From Phoronis australis (taxonomy: Eukaryota > Phoronida > Phoronidae), in the NCBI GenBank assembly GCA_002633005.1, contig NMRA01000174.1, positions 92,911 to 156,910 of the forward strand: 64,000 bases of DNA, written 5' to 3'. A program made the translations under genes and the position numbers. Shown here piece by piece: positions 22,730 to 35,565 of the stretch. The notes below the pieces were generated by a model. That model was not told the origin of the DNA. It searched no databases and was given only the letters and a program-made list of their open reading frames with translations. Each line of letters begins with the position of its first letter. Within the stretch, counting starts at the first letter, position 1.

Positions 22730-24270
22730 TACGTCTGTCTTGCCATACCAAATAAGGAGACGTGCTTTGCCTTGTGAGAAAAAAATCTACGAAGTGGTGA
22801 GCAGTTGACAGATTGTTTTTTTTTTATTTGAAACTAAACGAAAATGGTTTGATATCAACAGAAATTAAAAATCTTTAGGAACAAACCCTAAAAATTCCTG
22901 GTGAGCAGGTTGAATTCTGTTTCATCGCGTCAGAGGTCTCTTTAATGGTTGGGTGGTTTCTTTGTTAGTTGTTAAAGAATAGAGGAGAAAATGGAATGCT
23001 AAACGGAAATTTAGGTACTTGAGAAATTTCTATTCAAAACTTGGGAGCTGGAACCTGGCTTCAAAAAGAAAACAAAAAAGAGAAAGTGTATTGCACATGT
23101 TGATATCAGTGGTAAACTTTACACACTTTGACAGTGCTAAGAAAGGTTAAAGCACTGTGGAATGTTGTTTAACATGGCTTCTCAAAAGTAATGAAACCCA
23201 CGTCATAACATAGTAATTCCCTTTGGTTGAAATCTGGGAAATTCCTTTCAGTTTACTGTTAACTAGTACAGGCGACCACTTTTGACTTGAATAGGTACAA
23301 TTTATTAAAACAACAGAGATCGAAGCAAGCAAAATCAAGGGAACCCCCGATCCAGTGGCTTAAGCCCAAGCAAGTACAGTAAAGGCATTCGCAAGCGGTG
23401 TCGATGTGATTGGTATACTTCCCACCAAGGCATGTGCATTGATGTACACACACGGAATTCCGTGTGTCGTTCATCATGTTTCCACAGGGCCACTTTTCAA
23501 TATAGGTGGCGCTGAGTCAGAGGGTATGGTAAACTTATTAAGACCAGAGTCTTTCCTGTTCTCTTTGATATTGTTATGATTGAGAGCGAACCGTCAAAGA
23601 AATTTTTATTTCCTGGTTAATTTAATATTGTTACCATAGTAATATGTCACAAGATATGGATGTAATATCCAATGCATTGATCAAAGACAGACTACACATG
23701 ATTGCTCAAACGGTTGTTTTGTCTGCTCAGGATATCTAATAATGATGACACTCTGGACACTGATTGACAATTGTGTCATTTTTTTGAAAATAGATATGTC
23801 AAATCTATTAGAGTTCAAGTCACTACGCAGTTAATGAGGTATAAACTCATCAATTATGCCTTCATAATTCTGATACTTCAGAAAATATATTTCCTATTCG
23901 GGTATGTTTTGAAGATTTTTATCTCCAACCATGGGAACGGTTGGAAATTATTTTTAACACACGTATAATGAATAATAAAATTTATTATAAAACATACACA
24001 ACAACTGCTAAATGTGCTATATAAATGGTCTGCTTTTCACGTCTTCCACTACTACGCTTTTTTGTCGTCATTATATATCCAACCAAAACATCACTAATGG
24101 GCCATCACAGATGGAAAGCTGTGACCTCAGCTATCATGCCTCAAGTAATTAGTTAACCTCAAGTCATTGTTGCTGACACACAGCAGGACACAATGCTGAA
24201 TGTTGTTGTCAAGTGATGTAATAATTGATATTTATTGGCTGCTGTATAATTGGCTAAGTACTGAGCTCAC
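22730..24270. other. Intron, nothing recognised
   Basis: Non-coding stretch between the TIR element and the 24.3 kb hairpin. It includes AGGTGGCGCTGAG at 23504, an isolated half-match to the CTCF core. Confidence 0.45.
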
Positions 24271-24276
24271 CTCATC

Positions 24277-24644
24277 CAAGGTACCTAAACTACACAGTCA
24301 ACGGACTCATAAACACGACTCACGGAGCTGCAAACAACGTCCACTGACTCACAAACACGGGAACGGACTCATAAAACACAATCCACGCACCCAAATACAC
24401 GGGACGTGGACTCATATTCACGAGGAAACATGGTTAACGGACCGCCAAACACGGTTTACGGACAAAATGAATATGTCAGCTGACCCAGGAAGCCGATGAG
24501 TCTGTGACCCGTGTTTGGCGGTCCGTTAACCATGTTTAATTGTGAATATGAGTCCGTGTCCTGTGTATTTGTGTGCGTGGATCGTGTTTTGTGAGTCCGT
24601 GCCCGTGTTTATGAGTCCGTTGACCGTGTAGTTTAGGTACCTTG
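24277..24644. repeat. 368-bp hairpin element built of ACGGACTCATAAACACG units
   Basis: The left end is CAAGGTACCTAAACTACAC (24277) and its reverse complement ends at 24644. The arms match through CAACGGACTCATAAACACG, CCACGCAC, GACTCATATTCAC, and ATGGTTAACGGACCGCC followed by AAACACGG. The left arm is longer by about 65 bp, from an internal duplication. Each arm consists of variants of a unit of about 20 bp. Confidence 0.9.
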
Positions 24645-25039
24645 TCATCAACAGCACTGACTTGCACTCTGAAGGTTAAAGAAATCCAGCAACAGGGAAG
24701 GAAGTGACACATTCACTTCACCGCTTTGTGAGGCAAATTCCTCATTCCTTTTTGCCATAGTTGAGCTACGAACTGAAACATTTCGAGGTAGTTATCTCTC
24801 TGTCTGCATTGACCCTAACACCGCTACAGAGAAACTTTTTGACACTGGATAGGGCAAAAGTTTGAACAAAAGTTATGAAAAAATTTAATGTGGAGAACTA
24901 GGTTAATTATAACAGTTTACTCTGATTAGCCTGAAAAACCTGTTATATTACAGACCTGACAAACGTCGTGAACGTTTTTTTTTACAAAAAAAAAAACAGT
25001 AGAGAGTATAGAAGGTAGACATGCAACGAAACAACTCAC

Positions 25040-25270
25040 CAGCCTCAACTTTTCACTAGGTACAAAGCAGGCCGAGCAAGCTGCCAGTAAGTTCCATGTG
25101 TACAGACGGCATTCCTCGCTGGGGTTCTCATTTGACTGCCTCATCAGCTGACAGTAGATCTCGTCTCGCAGATCGCTTTTGTCTATCACTGTGGCGATGA
25201 TGCTCTGAAGGGCAACAGCAGCTGCATGGGGATCAGACTTGTACGAGCCCCGTGTGTATTTGCATATGTC
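25040..25270 (-). CDS. MyTH4-FERM protein exon: MyTH4 core
   Basis: This exon has 231 nt and 77 codons, phase 0 at both ends. The acceptor is GTCTTCTCAG|GACATA and the donor AGGCTG|GTGAGTT. It carries the family hallmark LRDEIYCQLMRQSNENPSEE, matching the MyTH4 consensus L-R-D-E-I-Y-C-Q-(L/I)-x-K-Q. This is followed by a helical W-N-L-L-A-A segment and FVPSEKLRL, equivalent to the usual G-W-x-L-L and F-x-P-S motifs. In known tails this face contributes to microtubule or cargo binding. The GW of most relatives is TW here. This is the strongest single coding signal in the window. Confidence 0.96.
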
Positions 25271-25779
25271 CTGAGAAGACGAAATAGGTTATATGTTTCC
25301 ATGATGAACCACATACAATTTTTGATAGTAAGTTTGATCTTGGACACTAGATTGAAGAGCAGTGTTACATGGACACTAGGAACAACAATATCGACTGAGC
25401 ACAGCAGTGTAGGCATACTAGATCAGTGGAACGTCAGCCCCCCTCCCAGTCTAATGACTGGCTGAAGCAATGATCCATGGGGCAGCGAGAGGCTGTCTGG
25501 TGGTCAGCTCAGATTGAAGACACTTTGGCTGTAAGTATGCCTATGAACACTTGCCAAAATGTTAACTCTCAATAACCATTCCCTAAATACAGGTGCACAA
25601 GAATGAGGTACGACAGCCTTTCTTACTTCAATACCTGGCATGCTTGGGCCAAACACCCACCATCTATTATTGGGCAAATGCTCGTACCCACTTACTCAAT
25701 TCACACACAAACAGGACTTATGGTTCCTGAAGGAACCAAGGGTTGCAAGAAGTATTCCCCATAGAGACTATGTTCTCCA

Positions 25780-26330
25780 AATTTTCATAGCATTTGTAGA
25801 CATTGTTTTCTCACCAATGCTATATTTTTTCTATCACTTTGTGTTCATTGTGAGCTTTTTTACATTTTCTAATAAGCCATGAAATCTGAGCTCTTCTTCC
25901 AATGAAATTAAACAATGAGAAAGTCCTTAAACCAGGTGTTGCATGAAAAGCTCCCTATTAATTTTCAATAACAAATAACTTACACTTGATGTGTATCAAA
26001 GCTAAAACTTAAGGTAGCAATGAAGATAGAATACCACTGAAAAAAGGATATTCAGTGTTCGCACAATGTCTTCAAGTGCACAGAAAATTTACAGAACATA
26101 GCCGACTCTATTGGGACTACTTCATGCAACTGAATCATTCACATATCTTTCTGATTTCGCATTTTATCTCCAGTCCATCAAAAAACATTGAATCTACTTG
26201 ACTGTGAACTCACTAGCAGCACATTGCCTACGTTATGGTATTTTTTATTTTCTTTCCAGCCTGAAGCAAATGCAACTCCCTCAGGTTGTAAATGTTCACA
26301 CCAAGTTTTCACAAAGTTTTCTTTGAAACA
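25780..26330 (+). repeat. Dispersed repeat family G, copy 2
   Basis: Counterpart of 11890-12470, same orientation and block order; see that entry. It lies in the 11.7 kb intron between the two MyTH4 exons. Confidence 0.5.
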
Positions 26331-26339
26331 GCAATGCTT

Positions 26340-27480
26340 GGCTTAACTCACAGCCTTTGAAGATTTTCTCTTTAAACACCATGGGTGTTAACCAACACAA
26401 ATACAGACATACCTACAACATACAGCATGAGGTTGCCTTTACAAATTACACCTTACCTACACTGATCACCAGGGTGACAGCACATTACAACACCCTTTAT
26501 GTTGCCAATGCAAGACCAATCTGGTAGAAATAATTACAGGGCACTACTTTCTAATATAGATTTTCATGCTCAATTAATTCTAGCATGTCTTTGTGAATAC
26601 CTCTCTGACTTTCTGTTTGGCTGGGGCATATATTCTTTTAATGCTCTTGCCAGAATTCCTTTGGTGTCCTAGAAGATTGGGCTGGGGGATTAAGCACCTA
26701 GCCCAGCCTAGTCTTGGTTTAGCAAGGTTTCTAAACGCTATTCTCATGGCATGTCGGTTTTACCATTCTGATAACATGTTTCATAAAAATGTCTTATCCA
26801 TTCTACATTACAAGATCACCTAGAAATATTTTGACTTCAGAGAACACTTCTAAGGAGTTCTTAAAACAACTAGGACATGTGCACTTAGTACTAGATAAGA
26901 GGAAATAATTTCTGAAAATGCAGTGGGTTATCCCATCTTAAACATGAAAATTGTTAATGGAACATAAATATTGTATTTAATTGGCACCCAGGTAAGTCCT
27001 GCTTTGATAACTTCTAATACAAAGTAACTTATTCATCCATATTCAGCTAAAGAGCATTTGCCACATTTTGCAATGATCTCATCAAAGGTTAATATTGACT
27101 TGTGCATCTCCCAGGAAATCATAATCAACATTAACCTAATCACCACTGACTTAAAGAGCTCAAATGTAACAAACGAGACACGTCATTGGTTCATAATGTA
27201 AATTTACTCTAGATTAAATTGTGATCTGCAAGCTCAGGCACACTAACTTAATTTTCATGGATGGTAAAAATTCCATGATCACACCTCAGAATTCCAGCTA
27301 TGATTCTCTAAACTCCAACTCAGATTACCAAACACGGTACATCTTCTATATACAAATCCCTAGACTCGCACCTTTGAACATCAAAAAAGCAAAGACAATG
27401 AACCTTAAATGAAGACCAAACACTAGTCCTGAGACCAGACCTTAAGGTGTACCTTTAAATTCCAGCTACAGACTAGAGTT
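26340..27480. other. Intron, nothing recognised
   Basis: No gene, no repeat pair and no RNA gene seen. Confidence 0.45.
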
Positions 27481-27486
27481 GCGGCC

Positions 27487-27738
27487 ATGGAATCTGGTTC
27501 CAGCCATAAGATTTTTCATCAGATAAAGAGCATTTTCGATACAGGTGAGGAGTTTAGGGGAGTAGGTCTGAGGATTTTTGTAGTGGATAATTTGACGTCC
27601 TGTGTCACGGTAAAGGAATTGTTTTCATCTCCTGAATACAGCAGTGAATTTCCATTAAACTTTTATACATATGATTCTGGTGATGTCGCTTACAAAACGT
27701 TCAACAATTTTAGTGACAATTCAAGGCAAATAAATTAG
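27487..27738 (+). CDS. Unassigned 83-residue ORF, doubtful
   Basis: An open frame with ATG in a fair context (GCCATGG). It runs MESGSSHKIFHQIKSIF and on to a hydrophobic stretch (VGLRIFVVDNL) and an acidic tail. Its composition is more protein-like than most short ORFs here. It is antisense within the MyTH4-FERM intron, and no domain, second exon or promoter is visible. It may well be chance. Confidence 0.15.
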   Translation: MESGSSHKIFHQIKSIFDTGEEFRGVGLRIFVVDNLTSCVTVKELFSSPEYSSEFPLNFYTYDSGDVAYKTFNNFSDNSRQIN

Positions 27739-27980
27739 CTTCATCAGCTCATTTGTTTCTGAAGCAACATGTTTTTCAGTGAAAGATCCTTGTAACCGAA
27801 AATGCTTATAGTACAAATTCTATACACAACAAAGGTCCAATAGTTTACTACAAAATGAAACCACATTGCATCCAAGTTAATGTTGTGGTTACAAACCAAA
27901 CATTGTTTATATTTTGTTGGACATGAAAACATCCATGCTTGGTAAAGTTACAACTTCTAATCAATAGTCGGGTTTAGATA

Positions 27981-28394
27981 TCAATTTTTGGCCTAGCACA
28001 ACTGACACCGAGCAAATTGAGCCATGTGCTGCTGTTTACACACACAACTCTTAACTGTGGCAAGACCGAAATTGCAGAGGCTGGAGATACTGGATTGCAC
28101 ATGCGCAGGTTTACAAATGACGAGAGTTGCAGAGACAAAGAACCCGTACGTAGGTCATTAAGCAAGCGCAGTAGAGACGATCCTTTCCGCCTTGCCCCAG
28201 TTTTGCGTTTAGACATATAATTGACACGGAGCAAGATGTTCGGGTGCAAATTGCTCTACCTCTGAGTCATAAACGGGTGGCAAAATTTGCCACTGCAGTG
28301 TCAATTTGCTCCGTGTCAGTCCCGTTTACACACTGGAACAACTCCTTCCATGTCAGCTGATTCGTGTCAACTTTTGAAGTGTAAACGGCACTTA
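27981..28394 (-). mobile_element. 420-bp non-autonomous element, second copy (inverted)
   Basis: The reverse complement matches 1689-2108 over its full length, including AGTGCCGTTTACACTTCAAA at the 28394 end and CAACTGACACCGAGCAAATT near the 27981 end. The ORFs on both strands here are consequences of this element and are not genes. Confidence 0.8.
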
Positions 28395-28399
28395 TGAAA

Positions 28400-29350
28400 G
28401 TTCCCATGTCTTTGTGCTTCCTCAGCAGCAGAGAATTTTGGCACCACAAATGAGTATACATTTTTACATTGTCTTTAGCCATCTCTGCTGTCATAGGTGA
28501 AGTGGCTTATAATTACCCCCAAGGCTTTTATAGTACCTTTGCTATCCATATTGTGTGCAGTGAGCAGATGAATACTGGCTGTGAAGCCGCACAGCCAGTC
28601 ACTTATTGGGACTCTAGTTGTGTCAACAGAGCATTTTTGTCTTGTGGTCATTACTGGCTTTCATCTGATAGTATTATCAAGCTTGTTAATTCTGATGGCA
28701 TAAACTATCACTGCCCTGATCATTGAACCAGGGGATTGCACAGACTCTGTAATGGTGAACTTAACAAGACAATAATCTAAATGTCCAAACCAAGTTTGTT
28801 TTCAAAGGGTCATAGTCACAGCATGCCACCCATGGCATCAGATCCCAGATTTCTGAGTGTCGCAATAATTAATCAACCTGTTGTGTTGGTTTTCCATATA
28901 TGTCTGCCTCAGGAAAAACAAAAGCACTGTTTAAATGACAGCAAACACAAACCTTTTGGACATCTTAAGCATAATTCATGTTCTATTGTACAAAATCAGA
29001 TTATCTAGGACTTACTTATCAATAATGCAAATTCCCTGGTGTCCAATTCAAGCCTCAAAAGCATTGCCCTAAACTCAGTTCTCCTTTGTCATAGAGATAA
29101 TAAAACACACAATAAGATTGACCATAAGTTCTGAAATGTCAAACTTTCCTAGTTGAGTTGGAACAATCAAAGAACTGTTTGTGGCATATCTAATAATATA
29201 CATAGGCAAATTTAGGGAGCCAACCACAATCTGAAAATAAACTCCATCAGCATACCAATTTTATAGCCTAAGCAGACACTTCCATTGGAAACTATGGCTG
29301 CATGGGCCCGAATCACAACATCTTAGAACTGGCGGTGATGTATACAACAA
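28400..29350. other. Intron, nothing recognised
   Basis: No gene or repeat pair supported. Confidence 0.4.
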
Positions 29351-29352
29351 AT

Positions 29353-29353
29353 T

Positions 29354-29391
<38 letters not shown>
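29353..29391. repeat. Hexanucleotide microsatellite (ATACAT)n
   Basis: About six perfect copies of a 6-bp unit (ACATAT in one phase). The VYVYVYV reading on the minus strand is this repeat. Confidence 0.95.
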
Positions 29392-30249
29392 GTATGCTAA
29401 CAAATGAAAAACAATATGCTTTTACTTGTTCTGTTCTTAACATCCTTCACATTACTGATAATCAAGGTGTGCCAAATAAATTGAATATACAAACTTTAAA
29501 AGAGTACCATCATACACTCTTTTGAGCAATATGACTCTGAATGATTAGGCACTGATACGTGATGAATTAAATGATGAACATACAATGTTCAGATAGTTAA
29601 AACTGTGTATATTATTTGAAAAAATGTCTTTCCATTGACATTTTTCAAATTGCAAAGAGTGAATTAAGTGAAGTAACAGAATTCCCAATAAGTAGCCTTG
29701 TCGATAATAGCGAAGGACAAAATTCAAGATAATTTTGGTGTGCTAACTGAAGGGAGTGTTCGAAACAAGTGGAGAACTACCGCAGTAGTTAAGAATCCTG
29801 GACAAAACCTGAAAAGGAGATCAGGAAAGTGACTAACACATGGGTAGCATTACAGGAAGCCCTGAATATCGCTAAAGTTCGTAAAGTTAGGGTGCTCGTT
29901 TTTTTCAGGAATGCGTCACATCATGCTTCATGGAGCTAGCACCAACATAAAAATATTGAAACGGCAGGTAAGGGTATAACTACTTTGTAGTTCCGGACTA
30001 TCATTTTTACCAAACTCTCTTTTGCATATTAAAAACAAAATAACCTGAAGTTCCAGCAGATAATTGACCTGAGAGAACTCTGGTGTGAATACACAAAATC
30101 GCACATATGGAATTTCTACTATTAGGTCTTCTCATGCTCTCTGAACAAAAGGCAGATCTACCATCTGGACACAGGGCAGATATTTGATCTTATGTAAAGA
30201 CTCATACATTTTGACACCATAACCTGTGGAGATTGGGCAACTCCATCAT

Positions 30250-30475
30250 AACAATTTGTTGGTTCAGACCAAAAGGGTCTTTTATAATAACGTCGACGCG
30301 TGGATGTTTTGGGGAGTTGCGGTCAGTATGAATGCTTACTTCGTCGGTCCTGGATTGAAGTTAACAGCGCCAGTTAACTTTGCACTAAACAGGTGGATTT
30401 AAGAGCGGAGCGTCGACGCTGTGGTGCAGTATGAACGGTCAACTTAGGTCCTATCAAAATTGGACTATACATAAC
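30250..30475 (+). repeat. Dispersed repeat, related to 45885-46095
   Basis: Both copies share (G/A)GTC(C)TTTTATA, TTTTGGGGAGT, CAGTATGAAT or GAGTATGAAT, GGTCCTGGATTG, GTTAACTTTGCACTAAACAGG against ATTAACTTCGCAGTAAACAGG, and GTGGATTTAA, in that order. About 200 bp, non-coding. Confidence 0.75.
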
Positions 30476-30489
30476 AATCTTGGCCCGGG

Positions 30490-30655
30490 TAGGTGGCCGT
30501 GTGAATTCATCAATAGATTTGTACAAAGACTGCAGTAGATAGAATCCTAGGATACCAGGAACAGTGATCAGCTTATTTTGTGCAGCAAGGCAATTACTGC
30601 ATTAGCAGTGACTACGAGGCAATGAAATACTGGATGATTATTGTGCACTGGTGAT
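30490..30655 (+). repeat. Dispersed repeat, related to 10600-10870
   Basis: Partner of the 10.6 kb copy. It directly follows the preceding repeat, so the two may be parts of one longer family. Confidence 0.45.
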
Positions 30656-31700
30656 TTTTTATCTGTTTGACTTCTGAAATTGAATTCCCCAAGATGTTAC
30701 CGCCAGTTTTCGAAGAAATACAATAAATATTAGCCAAGAACAATGCTCACATTTCAGTGGCCTTATAGGGCACCTAATTGATTTACAACTTGTTAGGTCT
30801 AACAAAAGACCACAAGAAGGTTACACAATAGATTAGGTTGGTATCTGATCTTGGAAACCTGCGAATCTTTTGGAGTTGAAACTGAAAATGCTGGATAACA
30901 AGTTATTCCTAGATCGCCATCATATACCTGATGCCAGGGTTGGTTCCCTTGACAAATCTACATTTTCTGAACTGAAAATTACTTGCAGAACATCTTAATT
31001 GGTATGCTGTTGTTTTCTCACTGAACAAAATGAAATTGATTAGGGCTAACCTGGGGCTACCACTGCTAGGCACTAATGTACCACATGCTGTAAATTTTTC
31101 TTAATTAACTTACTTTTTCTTAGACAAATGTTTACCATTGTGACAATGCACAAGACATTTTAGGGGATTCTTGTGAAAAATAAAATCCATTGCAGGCTGA
31201 CACAATTAATAGCAACATTAGTCAGTTGGTTTCAATTCAATCATTTTTTTTCTAAAATAAGTAAATTGTATCACAGTACAATCATCACATAGATTTCTAA
31301 AAGGATAATAAATTCCAGTTGAAAAGGGTGTTTCAAATAGCAGGCAATTCTCTGGGCCTAAATTATTGAGCAGCTTCAGACGTTTGATAATGTGCCGCCT
31401 CAGCAAGCCCAAGTGGCTCGATCATTAATGAACTACAGTAGCTAGTTTGAGTTAACAGGAGAAGATTGATACTATTTTGCACAACTATCCTTTAATGGCT
31501 ACATGTCAGATAATTACACAACAGGAGGATACAGTCACCTAGCTCATCCCATCACTACCGACTGCTCAGTGAATGGTGTTGTCCCAGTGAGAAGTTTCCA
31601 GGGAGTTTAGTCCTGTGATTAATAACAAAATGTGTTATTTAACCTCTACCATATCAAAACATCCAAGAAGGTAAATTAAAAATTACTGGTAGATACAGTG

Positions 31701-31839
31701 CTGTAGTGGGGCGTAGGCACACGTAGGTGCAGCCAACCACCTTTTGGCATTTGAACGTAGCGCCTATGCACCGTAAGTTACATTCAAGGCGACACGGTGG
31801 GCTTTGGGCGCCTACTTACCTCTAATTTTACCACTACAG
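31701..31839. repeat. 139-bp element with short inverted ends
   Basis: Starts CTGTAGTGGGGCGTAGGC and ends GCGCCTACTTACC, then CCACTACAG. The termini CTGTAGTGG and CCACTACAG are perfect complements, and the subterminal CGTAGGC and GCGCCTAC also pair. It is higher in G+C than its surroundings. No second copy in the window. Confidence 0.55.
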
Positions 31840-32307
31840 AACTGAGTAGATAAGGAAAAATGTGGTTTACTCTGAACACATTGCTGGTAAATTTCATGAC
31901 AAGATGGAGCACCTCATCATCTATGATTCATCCCTCTGGCAGTATCACAGTCGTGAATTGTTGTCAGGCTATACTCAGCTTATCTGGACTTAGTCATTGG
32001 TTTCTGCTAAGATGACTATATTCAAGGGTTTACAACCGGCAAAATCAAAGAAGTGACGTGTCAAGTATGATTTTGCATTATTTTGAATTATATTGAACTG
32101 AAAATGATCTACAATTTCAAAATTTCAATTAATTAAAAAAGTTAGGCCATTCAAAATAAAACAATAGGTTATGTTGGCAATTAGTTTTTGGCCAGGGCAA
32201 TGATACACAAACTCATTTACTAAACTAGTTAAGAATATGCATACTATATTGCCCGGCATGAATCTTGACCCATCACTTTTGCACATTTCTTGCCAGTGCA
32301 CCACCCG

Positions 32308-34621
32308 GGTGAGAATTTTACACATATTACATGCTCAAAGCATATCAAACGCGGCAAAAATTGTGCAATATGTGTAAAAAGCATGTAGTCCATGTACGAA
32401 AACTATCTGGGTGAGCATTTTACAAATTGTAAAAAGCGTGTAATCCGTATTAAAAAAACTGCCACGTTAGCATGTAAAATGTGTAAAAATACGACACATT
32501 ACATGTCAAATGTGTAAAAAAAGTGTCATGCTCATGTGTAAAATGTGTCAAAATATGACACGTAAATGTGGCAAATGTGTAAAATCTGCCATGCTCACAA
32601 TGTAAAACGTGGCAAGCGTGTCATTATTTGATACGCAAACATGGCTACGTGTAAAAATTGCTACGCACACATATAAAACATGGCAAGCGTGTCATTATTT
32701 GAAACCCAAACTTAGCAAACATGTAAAAATATTACAGGCTATCAGAAAATACACCAGATATTCTTCCTACAATGAAAAACATGTCAAATGTGTAAATAAG
32801 TCTGGCACATTTGTAAAAATGGAATTTATGCTCGACTTATGTCCCGAAAATGCCTAGGTGCGTCGTAAGCTCCATTTCCAGAGATAAAAAGGAAACTGTG
32901 CATAGACGAAATAATGGTAATATCTTATGACACCATAATGGAACAGAAATATGAGTGTAAATTAATAAATAAACGTAAAATAATAATCTCTAGAAAGATG
33001 GACAATAAAAAGCGCAGCACTCAGATGAGAGGAACTACCTGAATGGGGTGATAGTGGGTGGGAAAAAATGAAGAGACATTAAATTCGAACGTAAGTGCCG
33101 TTGAATCGAAGGAATGACAGGAAACATATGATTATTGAGAACAAAGGTTAACCTTAAGACATGTGACAATCATCAGCAGTTAGAATGGCCATTCAATGTT
33201 TTGGCCACTCATTTTCACGCAAGTGTATCAATTCACAATTGGTTATTTGGAACTGTTTCTTAGGTTCAATACCATTGTATACTACAGCTTAAAGATTGTG
33301 CCTTGAAAAATAGTACATTTACATTAATGTCAATTGGGAAGAGTTTTGAAACAAGTAACTAGAATAGTTAGAAAATCACATAAATAGCTAAAACGCAATT
33401 TCACTAGTTTGATCGCTCAAAACGATGCAATTGACACACACAATATTGGCAGTGATTTGAATTTTACATGCATGTAATATTATCATATTTCAATACCTCG
33501 CTTTATATATCTTCAATTTTAAAGTTCAATTTCAACCATTCTTAAATATATCATTTTTAAAAATTCACATCAAGATGCCCTCTTGGAAAGCAGTGCTGTC
33601 ATTCAGGCCACCCTCATTTTAAGTATAATAAATAAAATCAAAATAATTGCTTCGATGGCTGTTGTTACAGCATCAACTCACATTTTGACTTGGCTTGGAT
33701 GAGAACACGACAATTCTGAACATTGATATTTTCGCAGGTTTGGGCTCCAAAATGAATATGAATTTGATATTACGACAATAAGTTGAAGTGTTCTTGCTAT
33801 AAAAAATGTTACAAAGTGCATCTTTCCTTCACTTCAATTCATGAATTGTCTTCAAGCAACTTTCAAAGCTTACATGACTCAAAAGATAACATATATATTA
33901 TATAGCAACTTATTCATTTAGAATTTGTAGGTTGGATCATTTTTTGTTTCTGTGTTAACTTTCATACATCATTCTAGACATAATGATATTTAGTGATAAC
34001 AATGGTAAGAACTATTCAGTTACATATGCTTCTAAAGATTCTACTTTATTATCACATTTTAGAGTTTACATGTTTACACTGTATAGTAAATAATGACTTA
34101 GAGAAGAAATTCCATTACTCCTAAATACTTTTGCATAGTATGAACTTGCATGGTGCAAGGTAAGCTGCTATAAACAATTTAGGGTTTGTCCTCTCTCAGG
34201 CTGCCGGGTCGCTACCATGGATTACATGCTACGTGGCAAAACACCATGTATTACATGCTAACATGGCAAAGTACCACAGTTTAACCGCTAGCATGGCAGA
34301 ACAGCATTTGAACGAAAAGTTACACGGTTTTGACATGTTTGCCATGAAAGTTACACGTGGTGCCACATGACATGCCACGTTTTTGCCATGTTTTACAAGT
34401 TTGACGTGGAACGTTTTGAACATTATACATGTTTGACACGCCATGTTTGACACGCTGCGTTTGACGCATTTGACATACCACATTATACACGTTTGAAATG
34501 CCACATTCTGTACGTTTGACACGCCATCCTGTTTGGCATGTTTGAGGCTACGTTTTACACGTTTGGCGGCATTCCAGTACTCCACGTTTCAAACCATGAC
34601 AAAGACGTAAAAATTCTCACC
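32308..34621. repeat. 2.3 kb foldback with arms made of GTGTAAAA/CATGGCA-type repeats
   Basis: The left end is GGTGAGAATTTTACAC (32308) and the right end GTAAAAATTCTCACC (34621). The left arm (about 32308-32830) is a degenerate array of words such as ATGTGTAAAA, GTGGCAA and GCGTGTCATTATTTG. The right arm (about 34210-34621) has the complementary words TTTTACA, TTGCCATG and TTTGACACG. The 1.35 kb centre is A+T-rich with no ORF of note. The repetitive Cys-Val-Lys ORF at 34229-34585 is an artefact of the array. Confidence 0.7.
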
Positions 34622-34629
34622 AGTCAGGC

Positions 34630-35300
34630 TTGGTACTGGGGATTTTCAAAAGAGCCTCCAAGCTCAGCTCTTTTGGATATTTTCTCAAAGTGATTTTGCA
34701 TCTTTAAAATGCCCCCAGGGGTGCACTTTCAAAAAAGAAAGGTGGGGATGTTTCGCAAACCTGTGCAGCATATCGCACCATCTTCATAGAACAACGGGCT
34801 TTAAACTTGCTGTAAGAGGGAGTAAGTGGTTGCAACTCGGTGACAGCGGCCTCAGAAGCAGTCATTTGTTTCTACATAGATTTTTACTTTGGTCGACATG
34901 AAACACCAGCCAGGTTTCACTTTTAATAATCCTCCACTTGTTTCACACAAATATAATTGCCAAAATTGTCATTTTCCATTGTTCAAAAGCTATTACCAAG
35001 CTAACAATAATGGGAGCTTTTACAAACATTGTGTTATGACTTCCATCCAGTGCAAACCAAGGTAATAGGTACACAAGAAATTTTCTTAATCTTTTATCTT
35101 TGTGGAAAATCTTACAAAGTAAAATTTCATCAGTCTACCATGGTTCGTGCTAAATGCGTGAACAATTACCACAGTTTGGCTTCTATAAAAGTAGCTTAAC
35201 TTGAGATGCCCGCATGTCCTAGAAAATTCAAGTCATCAATAAATTTGAAATACTGGAAAAACCATAACTGAAAAAATAATGACATTTCAGTTGCCACATT
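34630..35300. other. Intron, nothing recognised
   Basis: No gene or repeat pair supported. Confidence 0.4.
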
Positions 35301-35309
35301 TTCCAGGCA

Positions 35310-35565
35310 CGTAACATGTCATATCATCAAAGGAGCAGTATTTGCAATGTGCGTTATTTCTCTTTTCTTCTGTAGCTATCAAAAGATTCCTGCCACTGAA
35401 ACAATGGAAATGTCCAGTTTAGAATGACTAACCTTGTTTTTATAGTCTGCTTGATGTGTCTGTTCACAATGCCCAAACATGAAAGAAGCCATGCAGTTAT
35501 AAAAGTCCAGGTGATATGGTAATTATTATCCCATGAAAATTGCGATGTAGCGCCTAATCAATTCA
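35310..35565 (+). repeat. Dispersed repeat family D, copy 1
   Basis: Shares with 56590-56945, and more briefly with 48090-48180, the blocks ATTTCTCTTTTCT(T/C)CTGTAGC, AAACAATG(G)AAA, TTTTTATAGTC, GAAGCCA and TAAAAGTCCAG. The blocks are in the same order and strand in each copy. Confidence 0.7.

Noticed and set aside
24200-24499. His/Thr-rich 99-residue ORF
   Set aside because: It runs through the left arm of the 24.3 kb hairpin, and the THKH-like words come from the ACGGACTCATAAACACG unit.
34229-34585. 118-residue Cys/Lys/Val-rich ORF on the minus strand
   Set aside because: It is generated by the degenerate satellite in the right arm of the 32.3-34.6 kb foldback.
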